Below, in pieces: positions 18,939 to 27,100 of a stretch of 64,000 nucleotides of DNA; the first letter of the stretch is position 1; each line of letters starts with the position of its first letter. The translations under genes and the position numbers were made by a program. Under the pieces are notes generated by a model that was not told the origin of the DNA, searched no databases, and saw nothing but the letters and a program-made list of their open reading frames with translations. Origin of the DNA: Paenarthrobacter sp. AR 02 (lineage in GTDB: Bacteria; Actinomycetota; Actinomycetes; Actinomycetales; Micrococcaceae); the NCBI RefSeq assembly GCF_021538675.1, contig NZ_JAJUKH010000005.1, positions 124,001 to 188,000 of the forward strand, read 5' to 3'.

Positions 18939-19424
18939 CGCCGTGAGGGCAGAAACCAGTTCCTCCGGCCTGCGGGACGATGCGAGCCAGTAGGGGGTGC
19001 GGTCTGCGGGATCCGTGATCTCGATCTTGACCACGGGGTCGATCCAGCCGCGGAAGCACATGTACGCCAGGCCGTTGAGGCGCGGGCCGCGTTCCGCCGT
19101 CGCTTCGCCCTTCCTGAAGGCCTCCACGGTGCCGACGAACCTGCGGTCGATGCTTGCCCGGCCTACGCGCACGGTGTCCGCGGTAACGGTGATGGTGGGG
19201 GTCGAGAGCACCAGCATCACGGTCATGATGGCCAGGAGTGCGATAGCTGCGATGATTCCGGTCGCCACGCTGATGGGGCCGAACATGAGAAGGCCTGCGC
19301 TGGAAAGGCCAACAACGACAATCCAGATCCACGGTGACGGCCACAGCTTTTCGCTGTACAGGACCCCGGAAGATGAGGGGGTGTTCCGGGCAGGCACGGG
19401 TGAAGACTGGTCAGGCGTAGGCAT
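18927..19424 (-). CDS. DUF3093 family membrane protein
   Basis: 165 residues. Two transmembrane helices close together (SPWIWIVVVGLSSAGLLMF and TGIIAAIALLAIMTVMLVLS, about residues 30-70), followed by a cytoplasmic PH-like domain ending YWLASSRRPEELVSAL. It is the Rv2698-like member of the dut neighbourhood. Reads away from dut; the two start codons are about 100 bases apart. No function is established. Confidence 0.88.
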   Translation of the reverse strand: MPTPDQSSPVPARNTPSSSGVLYSEKLWPSPWIWIVVVGLSSAGLLMFGPISVATGIIAAIALLAIMTVMLVLSTPTITVTADTVRVGRASIDRRFVGTVEAFRKGEATAERGPRLNGLAYMCFRGWIDPVVKIEITDPADRTPYWLASSRRPEELVSALTARPS

Positions 19425-19513
19425 GGGACCAGCTTATCGGGCGATCGACTCCCAGCGGGTTCACAGGCAACGGTGCCCATGGACGGGGACCTTCCCGCCG
19501 GGCCCGGTCCCCG

Positions 19514-19519
19514 TAGAAT
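19514..19519 (+). promoter_or_regulatory. -10 element of the dut leaderless promoter
   Basis: TAGAAT, near the actinobacterial consensus TANNNT, followed by eight bases and the GTG at 19528. No ribosome site lies between, so the mRNA probably begins at the start codon. Confidence 0.6.
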
Positions 19520-19527
19520 GGACGACT

Positions 19528-20079
19528 GTGAGCAACGAGACCGCAGTATTCAGTTCAGAGGCCGCCTCCGTCAACGCGGACAGCGGCAACACCGCCCCTT
19601 CCTACGGCGCCCCCACTTTGGAGGTGCAGCTTAAAATGCTCGACGCCGGGTTGGAAGCACCCTCGTACGCCCACCCCGGAGACGCGGGAGCCGACCTGCG
19701 GTCCCGCGAGGATGTGCACCTGGCCCCCGGTGAGCGGAAGCTTGTGCCGACGGGCGTGTCCATTGCGCTGCCGGACGGATTCGTGGCCCTTATCCACCCG
19801 CGCTCGGGCCTCGCCACCAAGCACGGACTGACAGTCGTTAACGCCCCAGGAACGGTGGACGCGGGCTACCGCGGCGAAATCGCCGTGACCCTGCTCAATA
19901 CCGACCAGAACCACGCCATCGACCTCAAACGCGGCGATAGAATTGCACAAATGGTGATTCAGCGCGTCGAATATGCGCGGTTCGTGGCTGTCGACCAGCT
20001 CTCTGATTCCGTTCGGGGAACCGGCGGTTTCGGTTCCACCGGCGGCTTCAACGCACCGACCACCCCTGCAAACCACTGA
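19528..20079 (+). CDS. dut: dUTP diphosphatase
   Basis: 183 residues; hydrolyses dUTP to dUMP and PPi. All five motifs are present: AGADLRS (1), PRSGLATKHG (3), GTVDAGYRGEI (with catalytic Asp; 2/3), RIAQMVI (4) and the C-terminal P-loop-like GTGGFGSTGG (5). The GTG at 19528 is chosen from the leaderless promoter; it gives a 30-residue N-terminal extension beyond the common core, which may be disordered. It sits between DUF3093 and DUF3710, the conserved actinobacterial order. Confidence 0.95.
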   Translation: MSNETAVFSSEAASVNADSGNTAPSYGAPTLEVQLKMLDAGLEAPSYAHPGDAGADLRSREDVHLAPGERKLVPTGVSIALPDGFVALIHPRSGLATKHGLTVVNAPGTVDAGYRGEIAVTLLNTDQNHAIDLKRGDRIAQMVIQRVEYARFVAVDQLSDSVRGTGGFGSTGGFNAPTTPANH

Positions 20080-20174
20080 ACCTGGCAAGCGCTGGCATCT
20101 GAATCCCCGCATTGCAGTTGTTTTACGTGGTTGCGGTTTACTTGGGGATAGACCACTACTAAGGAGAAAACCCC

Positions 20175-20909
20175 ATGCTTTTTGGGCGCGGCAAGAAGTC
20201 CAAGGACGAGCAAGCGGAAACCGCTGCCGCCGTCGATGAAACCGGCACGGCAGAAGAAAGCCCGGAAGCTGGCACGCCCGGTGACTTCCGGCTCGGCAAG
20301 GGTCCACTGGATATCGATGAAATCGAGGACCGTGACGGATACGTAGACCTCGGCGCGTTGCTGATCGCGCCCGCCGAAGGGCTGCAGCTGCGGCTCGAGG
20401 TGGAAGAAGCCACCCAGCGCGTCGTCGCCGTCACCATGGACCTTGCCGGGTCCAGCCTGCAGCTCCAGGCTTTTGCCGCCCCGCGGTCAGAGGGCCTGTG
20501 GGATGAAATCCGTGAGCAGATCACCCAATCCGTCGTCAGCCAGGGCGGCGAAACCGAGGAGATCTCCGGGGCGTTCGGCACGGAACTGGTAGCGAAGCTT
20601 CCGGCGCAAGCCTCTGACGGCAGCCAAGGGTTCCGGGCGGCGCGTTTCATGGGAGTGGACGGTCCCCGCTGGTTCCTCCGGGGAGTGCTCGGAGGAGAAG
20701 CGGCCCTGGACCGCGACGCAGCGGCTGGCCTTGAAGAGCTTTTCCGGCGTGTTGTCGTAGTCCGGGGCGACAACCCGATGCCCCCGCGTGAGTTGCTGCA
20801 GCTTCGCCTGCCAAAGGACGCGACCGCGGCCGGGCAGCCCGGGGTTCCGCACGGTGCACCCGGCCTGCAGCAGCCCGAACGTGGTCCGGAGATTACCCAG
20901 ATTGGCTGA
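20175..20909 (+). CDS. DUF3710 family protein
   Basis: 244 residues. N-terminus MLFGRGKKSKDEQ, an acidic linker, then the conserved GPLDIDEIEDRDGYVDLGALLI. It is the Rv2696c-like member of the dut block with no known function. A strong ribosome site (AAGGAGAAAACCCC) precedes the ATG. Probably the first gene of an operon with the OB-fold and DUF3159 genes. Confidence 0.9.
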   Translation: MLFGRGKKSKDEQAETAAAVDETGTAEESPEAGTPGDFRLGKGPLDIDEIEDRDGYVDLGALLIAPAEGLQLRLEVEEATQRVVAVTMDLAGSSLQLQAFAAPRSEGLWDEIREQITQSVVSQGGETEEISGAFGTELVAKLPAQASDGSQGFRAARFMGVDGPRWFLRGVLGGEAALDRDAAAGLEELFRRVVVVRGDNPMPPRELLQLRLPKDATAAGQPGVPHGAPGLQQPERGPEITQIG

Positions 20910-20958
20910 CAAGCCCGCCCGAAACGGGTTTGCAGATCGCTCGCCGCTGGGGGAGGGC

Positions 20959-21279
20959 GTGCGGGACCTGCCCACCCGCGGCAGGGCAAGCTGTACGGGT
21001 TACATCGAGTCGGTTACGCACCAGCCACCCAGCGAACAGCCCTTCTTCTCCGCAGTGGTCGTGGACGCACTGGAGCATGGAAGCGAGTCCTTGCTCCCGT
21101 CCAAGGGCGCCCGGAGGCCGTTTGACCGACTCCGGGTCATTTGGTTGGGCAGGACACGTGTTCCCGGCATCGAGGCCGGTGTACGGCTTCGCCTGAACGG
21201 TATGGTGACCCAGCTCGACGGCCTGCCGGCCATGTTCAATCCACGCTACGAAATTCTCTCCCGTCAGGAGCACCTATGA
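20959..21279 (+). CDS. OB-fold nucleic-acid-binding domain protein
   Basis: About 106 residues. The body FDRLRVIWLGRTRVPGIEAGVRLRLNG matches the small OB-fold family found next to DUF3159 in actinobacteria (Rv2694c-like). Start uncertain: GTG 20959 is preceded by GGGGGAGGG; a TTG at 20902 overlapping the DUF3710 stop is an alternative giving 19 more residues. Stop overlaps the next ATG (ATGA). Nucleic acid binding is inferred from fold only. Confidence 0.78.
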   Translation: MRDLPTRGRASCTGYIESVTHQPPSEQPFFSAVVVDALEHGSESLLPSKGARRPFDRLRVIWLGRTRVPGIEAGVRLRLNGMVTQLDGLPAMFNPRYEILSRQEHL

Positions 21280-22046
21280 CCGTGGCCAACGGTTCAGAGC
21301 CGAAGGACAACGCAGGGGCGACGCCGCGCGGCGATGAAACGCCGGCCGTGACCCCCGACGACCGGCCCAGCATGTCCGACCTCGCTGCAGGCTACGCGGG
21401 AAAAGCGGGCCTCCAGCGGAACAGTGCGGGCCACGTGGACATGCTCAAGTCCGCCGGAGGAATCCAAGGGATCGCCGAGAGCATTCTGCCCGGACTGGTC
21501 TTCCTGGTGGTGTTCACCATCACCCGGGACCTGGGTCCTTCCCTCATTGCCGCCCTGGCGTCGGCAGCGATTTTCACCGTGGTTCGGCTGGTTCAACGGC
21601 GCCCCCTGACGCAGGCCGTTGCCGGCATCGTCGGCGTCGGTATTTCGGCCTGGCTGGCCAACACCACCGGCAAAGCTGAAGACTTCTACGTTCTTGGTTT
21701 CTTCACCAACATCGCCTACATTGCGGCCATGGTGCTGTCGATCGCCTTCAAGTGGCCCGTGGCTGGCCTGCTCTTCGGCTTCGTGCGCAACGAGGGCCTG
21801 GACTGGCGCAAGGACCCGGAACGGCTTCGTGCCTACCAACTGGGAACCTGGATCGTGGTAGCAGTGCTGGCACTGCGCCTCGTGGTCCAGGTGCCCCTCT
21901 ACTTCATGGGCGAAGCAGGCTTGACGGCATTGGCCACCACCAGGCTCCTGATGGGTGCGCCCCTGTATATCCTCGGCCTTTGGGTAGCCTGGCTGGTCAC
22001 CAAACCGGCAACTCAGCCGTCGAAGCCGTCGTCGTCGGCTGAATGA
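21276..22046 (+). CDS. DUF3159 family membrane protein
   Basis: 256 residues with an N-terminal 55-residue soluble part and five or so membrane helices (ILPGLVFLVVFTI; LTQAVAGIVGVGISAWL; FFTNIAYIAAMVLSIAF; GTWIVVAVLALRLVVQV; LYILGLWVAWLV). The conserved signature RNEGLDWRKDP lies between helices 3 and 4. Rv2693c-like; function unknown. ATG at 21276 within ATGA, preceded by CAGGAGCACCT. The last 34 bases overlap the 3' end of the convergent ceoC gene. Confidence 0.9.
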   Translation: MTVANGSEPKDNAGATPRGDETPAVTPDDRPSMSDLAAGYAGKAGLQRNSAGHVDMLKSAGGIQGIAESILPGLVFLVVFTITRDLGPSLIAALASAAIFTVVRLVQRRPLTQAVAGIVGVGISAWLANTTGKAEDFYVLGFFTNIAYIAAMVLSIAFKWPVAGLLFGFVRNEGLDWRKDPERLRAYQLGTWIVVAVLALRLVVQVPLYFMGEAGLTALATTRLLMGAPLYILGLWVAWLVTKPATQPSKPSSSAE

Positions 22047-22741
22047 TCCAGCACACCGTTGCCGTCCTGGCCGCCGAGCTCCGAGCCCGGTGACAGGAGG
22101 GCGCGCAGGCCATCCTCCGCAGCGATGGTGGTGACGAAGAACAGTTCGTCGCCGCCGTCAAGGACGTCGTCGCGGGTGGGTGTGATCGGGGCCTGATCGC
22201 GCAGGATGGCCACCAAAGTGGAGTCATCCGGCCAGTCGATGTCGCCCACGGTGCTTCCAATGACGTGGGAGTCATGCGGAACGGTGAACTCGACGATCGA
22301 CGCAACGCCGGTCTGGAGGGTCAGCAGGCGCACGATGTCGCCGATCTCCACCGCTTCTTCCACCAGTGCGGTCATCAGTTGCGGGGTGTTCACTGCGACG
22401 TCGACGCCCCAGGAATCGTTGAACATCCAGTCGTTCTTGGGGTTATTGACCCGTCCCACTGTGCGCCCGACGCCGAATTCGGTCTTGGCGAGCAAGGAGA
22501 CCACCAGGTTCACTTTGTCGTCACCCGTGGCGGAAACCACGACGTCGGCATCCTCCAGTTTGGCGTCCTGCAACGTGCTGAGTTCGCAAGCATCACCCAC
22601 CAGCCAACGCGCACCCCGGAGCCCGCTGCGGCCGATGACCTCGGGCTTGAGGTCAATGAGCAGGATCTGGTGCTTGTGGGACAGCAGCTCACGGGCAATG
22701 GATGAGCCGACGCTGCCTGCGCCAACAATGACAACTTTCAC
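22013..22741 (-). CDS. ceoC: Potassium-uptake RCK protein, TrkA family (CeoC)
   Basis: 242 residues. RCK_N Rossmann domain MKVVIVGAGSVGSSIARELL with a following acidic LLIDLKPE for NAD(H)/ATP, then an RCK_C domain (about 150-215). Such proteins bind nucleotides and gate K+ channels or transporters. GTG start at 22741, whose G is also the last base of the ceoB stop (TAGTG), so the two RCK subunits are tightly coupled. The acidic C-terminal tail extends past the core. Same order as Rv2691-Rv2692 in M. tuberculosis. Confidence 0.9.
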   Translation of the reverse strand: MKVVIVGAGSVGSSIARELLSHKHQILLIDLKPEVIGRSGLRGARWLVGDACELSTLQDAKLEDADVVVSATGDDKVNLVVSLLAKTEFGVGRTVGRVNNPKNDWMFNDSWGVDVAVNTPQLMTALVEEAVEIGDIVRLLTLQTGVASIVEFTVPHDSHVIGSTVGDIDWPDDSTLVAILRDQAPITPTRDDVLDGGDELFFVTTIAAEDGLRALLSPGSELGGQDGNGVLDHSADDDGFDG

Positions 22742-23415
22742 TAAGACTCCTTGGCGGGTGCTTTGGCGAGGATCCGGGTGATCTCGGATGTTCGGTCCAG
22801 GCTCACCATGGCGTGGACGGTGTCGCCTTCCTGGTAAGCCGTACCTGGGTGGGGGAGGAGGCCTTCGCCAAAGCGCGTCAGGAAGGCGATGCGGATCCCC
22901 GAAGCTGCCTCGATGGAGGACAAGCTGTGTCCGATCCAGGCCTCGTGCAGGTCCACTTCGGCAAGGATGAGCCGGCCGGACGGTTCGCGGTAGTCGCCGG
23001 CCAAGTGCTGCTCGGGAAGTATCCGGCGCAGCACCTGGTCCGCGCTCCAGCGCACGGCAGCAACGGTGGGGATGCCCAGCCGCTGGTAGATTTCGGCGCG
23101 GCCGGGATCGTAAATACGGGCCACGACGTGGGCCACATGGAACGTCTCCCTGGCCACCCGGGTAGCCAGGATGTTCGAGTTGTCGCCGCTGGAAACGGCT
23201 GCGAAAGCGTACGCGTCTTCCACGCCCGCCTGCTTGAGGGTGTCCCGGTCGAAGCCAACGCCGGTGACCTTCCGGCCGCCGAAAGTGTGGCGCAACCGGC
23301 GGAAGGCCCGCTCATCCTGATCGATGATGGCCACTGAGTGGCCGGCATCCTCCAAAGTATGTGCCAGGGTGGCGCCAACACGCCCGCAACCCATGATCAC
23401 GAAGTGAGCCACCAT
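22741..23415 (-). CDS. ceoB: Potassium-uptake RCK protein, TrkA family (CeoB)
   Basis: 224 residues: RCK_N with the nucleotide loop VIMGCGRVGATLAHTLEDAG and acidic IIDQDE, then an RCK_C domain. Partner of CeoC. AAGGAGAC directly precedes the ATG. It diverges over only 111 bases from the KimA-like permease gene, so a shared control region is likely. CeoB/CeoC would be expected to regulate a Trk-type pore; no Trk membrane subunit is in the window. Confidence 0.9.
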   Translation of the reverse strand: MVAHFVIMGCGRVGATLAHTLEDAGHSVAIIDQDERAFRRLRHTFGGRKVTGVGFDRDTLKQAGVEDAYAFAAVSSGDNSNILATRVARETFHVAHVVARIYDPGRAEIYQRLGIPTVAAVRWSADQVLRRILPEQHLAGDYREPSGRLILAEVDLHEAWIGHSLSSIEAASGIRIAFLTRFGEGLLPHPGTAYQEGDTVHAMVSLDRTSEITRILAKAPAKES

Positions 23416-23514
23416 GTCTCCTTATGTGTGTTGTCCGTGCCGCTCGGTATGACTTTACCGCCGAGACGGGCCTAAGCCCGCTCCGACCGTCATGACATCC
23501 CTGGGGATTCAGAG

Positions 23515-23520
23515 TAGCTT
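23515..23520 (+). promoter_or_regulatory. -10 element of a leaderless promoter
   Basis: TAGCTT, then six bases and the GTG at 23527, with no ribosome site. The same geometry is seen at 11595, 33485 and 63377. Confidence 0.5.
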
Positions 23521-23526
23521 TGCGGA

Positions 23527-25500
23527 GTGCTGACAATTTTGAATGCCGCGAAGCGGGTGTTGGTGGGCAGGCCGGTCCGGAACGACCGACTGTCCCACAC
23601 CTTGTTGCCCAAACGCATTGCTTTGCCGATCTTCGCCTCGGACGCCTTGTCCTCGGTGGCTTACGCCCCGGATGAAATCCTGCTGACGCTGGCCCTTGCC
23701 GGGGTCAGCGCAGTAGCGTTTTCCCCGCTGGTGGGCCTCGCCGTCATGGTGGTCTTGCTCACAGTTGTGGCGTCCTACCGCCAAAATGTCCACGCCTACC
23801 CTTCAGGTGGCGGCGACTACGAAATCGCCAACGTCAACCTTGGCAAGTACGCGGGACTGACGGTGGCTTCGGCGCTGCTGGTGGACTACGTCCTGACCGT
23901 GGCGGTGTCCATGTCATCCGCCGCCGCCTATGTCACCACCGCCATCCCCTCGTTGCACGGCCAGCAGGCCCTCATCGCGACCGTGGGCGTGGTCATCCTG
24001 GCGTTGGTCAACCTGCGGGGAATCAAGGAAGCCGGCTCGGTTTTCGCCGTCCCCACCTATATCTTCATGGCCTCAATTCTGGGCATGACAGCCGTCGGCA
24101 TTTTCCAGTTTGCTACAGGGCAGTTGGGAGAAGCGCAGTCAGCGAACTTCACCATCGTCCCGCAATCCGGCTTTGACGAAGGCCTGGTGGGCCTGGCCGG
24201 AGCCTTCCTCCTGCTGAGGGCGTTTTCCTCGGGCGCCGCAGCCTTGACCGGCGTCGAGGCCATCAGCAACGGCGTGCCCAACTTCCAGAAGCCCAAGAGC
24301 AAGAACGCAGCCACTACCTTGCTGCTGCTCGGTGCCATCGCGGCGGCGATGCTTGCCGGCATCCTTTTCCTGGCCAACGCCACCAAGGTCCACATTGTGT
24401 TGGACCCCGCCACCGAGTTCCTGGTTGATGGCAAGCCGCTGCCGGAGGGATACATCCAGAATCCTGCCATCAGCCAGATCGCGGACACCATTTTTGGTGC
24501 CGGCTCCATTCCGTTCTACATCGTGGTTGCTGCCACCGGCGTGATCCTGGTTTTCGCCTCCAACACGGCGTTCAACGGGTTTCCTGTACTTGGATCCATC
24601 TTGGCCCAGGACGGCTATCTTCCCCGCCAGCTCCGGACCCGCGGCGACAGGCTCGCGTTCAGCAACGGTGTCCTGGCCCTGGCTGCCGGAGCGCTGGTGC
24701 TGATTCTTTCCTTCAACGCAGATGTCACCAAGCTGATCCAGCTGTATATCGTTGGCGTCTTCATCTCCTTCACCGCCAGCCAGCTCGGCATGATCCGGCA
24801 CTGGGGGCGCGAGCTCAAACTTGCCCGCGACAAGGCCATCCGCCGGCGCATCATCAAGTCCCGCACCATTAACATGGTGGGCTTCGGCATGGCGGGTTTG
24901 GTGCTGGTGATCGTCCTCATCACCAAGTTCGAACAGGGCGCCTGGATCGCGCTGCTCGCCATGTTCATCCTGTTCCTGATCATGTGGAGCATCAGGGCCC
25001 ACTATGACAATGTGGCCAAGGAACTCGCGGTGGACGAAGACTCCTCACCACGGGCGCTTCCCACCAGGGTGCACGCTGTCCTCCTCGTCTCGCATGTGCG
25101 CAAGCCGGTGCTGCGTGCATTGGCGTACGCCCGCGCGTCACGGCCATCGCGCCTGGACGCCATCACCGTTGACATCAACTCCGAGGAGACAGAACACACG
25201 GTCCGGGACTGGGAGAAGCTTGAAATTCCGGTTCCACTGACCGTTCTCGCGAGCCCCTACCGTGAAACCGTGACCCCCATCATGGACTACATCAAGAACA
25301 TGCGCCGCGATTCGCCCCGGGACCTGATCGTGGTCTACATCCCGGAGTACGTCGTGGGTAAATGGTGGGAACAACTGGTCCATAACCAGACAGCACTCAG
25401 AATCAAGACGCGGCTCCACTTTGAACCTGGAGTCATGGTTGCCAGCGTTCCGTGGCAGCTGAAGTCGTCCGAAGAAGCAAAGGCACTGCAGGATACCTAA
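23527..25500 (+). CDS. APC-superfamily permease, KimA-like potassium transporter
   Basis: 657 residues. The N-terminus VLVGRPVRNDRL...ALPIFASDALSSVAYAPDEIL and about 12 helices are typical of the KimA (YdaO) branch of APC carriers. The cytoplasmic C-terminal domain (about 500-650) has the KimA hallmarks VLASPYRETVTPIMDYI and a segment IPEYVVGKWWEQLVHNQ. B. subtilis KimA is a proton-coupled K+ importer regulated by c-di-AMP; many genomes call such genes amino acid permease. Divergent from ceoB/ceoC, which supports a K+ role. The residue-level likeness is from memory, so orthology is inference. Likely leaderless from GTG 23527. Confidence 0.82.
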   Translation: MLTILNAAKRVLVGRPVRNDRLSHTLLPKRIALPIFASDALSSVAYAPDEILLTLALAGVSAVAFSPLVGLAVMVVLLTVVASYRQNVHAYPSGGGDYEIANVNLGKYAGLTVASALLVDYVLTVAVSMSSAAAYVTTAIPSLHGQQALIATVGVVILALVNLRGIKEAGSVFAVPTYIFMASILGMTAVGIFQFATGQLGEAQSANFTIVPQSGFDEGLVGLAGAFLLLRAFSSGAAALTGVEAISNGVPNFQKPKSKNAATTLLLLGAIAAAMLAGILFLANATKVHIVLDPATEFLVDGKPLPEGYIQNPAISQIADTIFGAGSIPFYIVVAATGVILVFASNTAFNGFPVLGSILAQDGYLPRQLRTRGDRLAFSNGVLALAAGALVLILSFNADVTKLIQLYIVGVFISFTASQLGMIRHWGRELKLARDKAIRRRIIKSRTINMVGFGMAGLVLVIVLITKFEQGAWIALLAMFILFLIMWSIRAHYDNVAKELAVDEDSSPRALPTRVHAVLLVSHVRKPVLRALAYARASRPSRLDAITVDINSEETEHTVRDWEKLEIPVPLTVLASPYRETVTPIMDYIKNMRRDSPRDLIVVYIPEYVVGKWWEQLVHNQTALRIKTRLHFEPGVMVASVPWQLKSSEEAKALQDT

Positions 25501-26868
25501 ATGACGTCCCACAGCAATTCCCCCCATGACCAAGACAGCAAGGAAGAGGCAGGGCCCGGGCGTGAACTCGTGGTGGATGTGGGGCCCATCGCCCACGGCG
25601 GCCACTTCATTGCGCGCCATGAGGGTCGTGTCATCTTTGTCCGCCACGGGATCCCCGGCGAGAAGGTCCGGGTCCGGCTGACCGACTCCGGCGACTCGTC
25701 GCGCTTCTGGCGCGCCGACGTCGTCGAGGTCCTGGAGGCTTCGCCGAACCGTGTTCCGCACTTCTGGAAGCCGGCCGATTCGCTGGGTTCCTGGCGGCGG
25801 GGCGTACCGCCCGTAGGCGGCGCGGAGCTCGGCCATATCTCGCTTGCGCGGCAGCGCGCACTCAAGTCGGAGGTCCTGGCCGAACAGCTCAAGCGGCTGG
25901 CTGGTAGGGACCTCACAACCGAGGTGGAGGCGGTCGGCCGGAACGACGACGGCGGACTCGGCTGGCGTACACGCGCCGGCTTTGCGGTGACCTCCAAAGG
26001 ACGGTTGGGCATGCATGCGCACCGCTCCGATGTGGTGGTCCCCGTCAAGGAGATGCCGCTGGCTCTTCACGGAATTAACGAACTCCGGTTGTGGGATGTG
26101 GACTTGTCAGGCATCGCCCGCGTCGAAGTCGCGGTGCCTGCCAACGGGTCGCGGCCCCTGATCCTCCTTGCCCCGGAGGAAGGAACTGGTCCCAAACGGC
26201 TGCACAGCATCATTTCGCAGTTGCCCCACGACGTCTCGGTCGCCAGTTTCGATCCCGGCAAGGGCGAAGTCCTGCAGTTGCGGGGACGGACGTGGGTGCA
26301 GGAAAGCGCGGCAGGTCACGAGTACCGGGTGTCCGGCGAGGGTTTCTGGCAGATCCATAAGGACGCTCCGGAGACCCTGGTAGGTGCTGTGACAGACTTC
26401 CTCTCCGGCGGGGGATACCTGCAACCTGGCTCCACCGTTGCAGACCTCTATGCCGGTGCAGGGCTGTTTACCGCCCCACTGGCCGACGCCGTCGGGGTCA
26501 CCGGATCTGTACTCTCGGTGGAAGGATCGCCCGGAACAAGCCGCGATGCCCGAAAGAACCTGCATGGCCAACCGCAGGTGGAGATCGTCCAGGGGCGGGT
26601 AGAGCGGGTGCTGCACCAGCGTCCACGCAGTTTCGATTCCCTGGTGCTGGATCCGCCCCGCGCCGGAGCCGGCAAAGCCGTGGTCAAGCAACTCATGGCC
26701 TCCGGACCCCGTGCGATCGCCTATGTGTCCTGCGATCCAGCCTCCTTTGCGCGTGATCTGGGTTACTTCCAGCAGGGTGGGTGGCGGCTCGAGTCGTTGC
26801 GGGCCTTCGACCTCTATCCAAACACCCACCACCTGGAGACCGTGGGGCTTATCGTTCCGGCCCAGTAA
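25501..26868 (+). CDS. TRAM-domain RNA m5U methyltransferase (TrmA/RlmCD family)
   Basis: 455 residues. N-terminal TRAM domain (about 20-78, VVDVGPIAHGGHFIARHEGRV), then a methyltransferase with the SAM loop DLYAGAGLFTAPLADAVG, motif LDPPRAGAGK and the catalytic Cys in YVSCDPASFARDL. Makes 5-methyluridine in rRNA or tRNA. The stretch between TRAM and core (about 80-118, PHFWKPADS...PVGGAELGH) has none of the four cysteines that bind a 4Fe-4S cluster in RlmD-type members, so the cluster has been lost. Begins on the base after the permease stop, so probably translated with it. Confidence 0.88.
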   Translation: MTSHSNSPHDQDSKEEAGPGRELVVDVGPIAHGGHFIARHEGRVIFVRHGIPGEKVRVRLTDSGDSSRFWRADVVEVLEASPNRVPHFWKPADSLGSWRRGVPPVGGAELGHISLARQRALKSEVLAEQLKRLAGRDLTTEVEAVGRNDDGGLGWRTRAGFAVTSKGRLGMHAHRSDVVVPVKEMPLALHGINELRLWDVDLSGIARVEVAVPANGSRPLILLAPEEGTGPKRLHSIISQLPHDVSVASFDPGKGEVLQLRGRTWVQESAAGHEYRVSGEGFWQIHKDAPETLVGAVTDFLSGGGYLQPGSTVADLYAGAGLFTAPLADAVGVTGSVLSVEGSPGTSRDARKNLHGQPQVEIVQGRVERVLHQRPRSFDSLVLDPPRAGAGKAVVKQLMASGPRAIAYVSCDPASFARDLGYFQQGGWRLESLRAFDLYPNTHHLETVGLIVPAQ

Positions 26869-26874
26869 GCCGGA

Positions 26875-26907
26875 TGCCGCCCGCCTGCTGGATCAGTGCG
26901 GGCGGCA
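26875..26907 (+). terminator. Hairpin terminator after the methyltransferase gene
   Basis: TGCCGCCCGC, a 13-base loop, then GCGGGCGGCA: 10 perfect pairs six bases after the stop. No T-run follows, as is common in GC-rich actinobacteria. Confidence 0.6.
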
Positions 26908-27100
26908 CTGGCTTTGTCCGGGCACCTGCCCCTGGCGGGATTTATGCCACTACGATGGGCTTAGTAGTCCCGCTCCGCTGGAAACACGGCGGCGGACCGG
27001 GATGACCAACAATGATGCCGCCCGGCTAAGTAAGGTCCGCCTAACTGGCTAGCGGCCAACCACGCGACAAAGATGAAACTGTTGCGAGAGGAGTCCTGCC

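Noticed and set aside
23416..23526. A c-di-AMP (ydaO) riboswitch before the KimA-like gene
   Set aside because: Only 111 bases separate the two divergent start codons, too short for the aptamer, and its conserved GNNNNGCCGAA-like core is not seen. The start also appears leaderless.
27028..27050. An IdeR/DtxR-like iron box (TAAGGTCCGCCTAA) before aconitase
   Set aside because: The arms are imperfect and the match to TTAGGTTAGGCTAACCTAA is weak. A similar partial likeness at 11590-11607 matches a -10 box better. Without footprint data it is not called.
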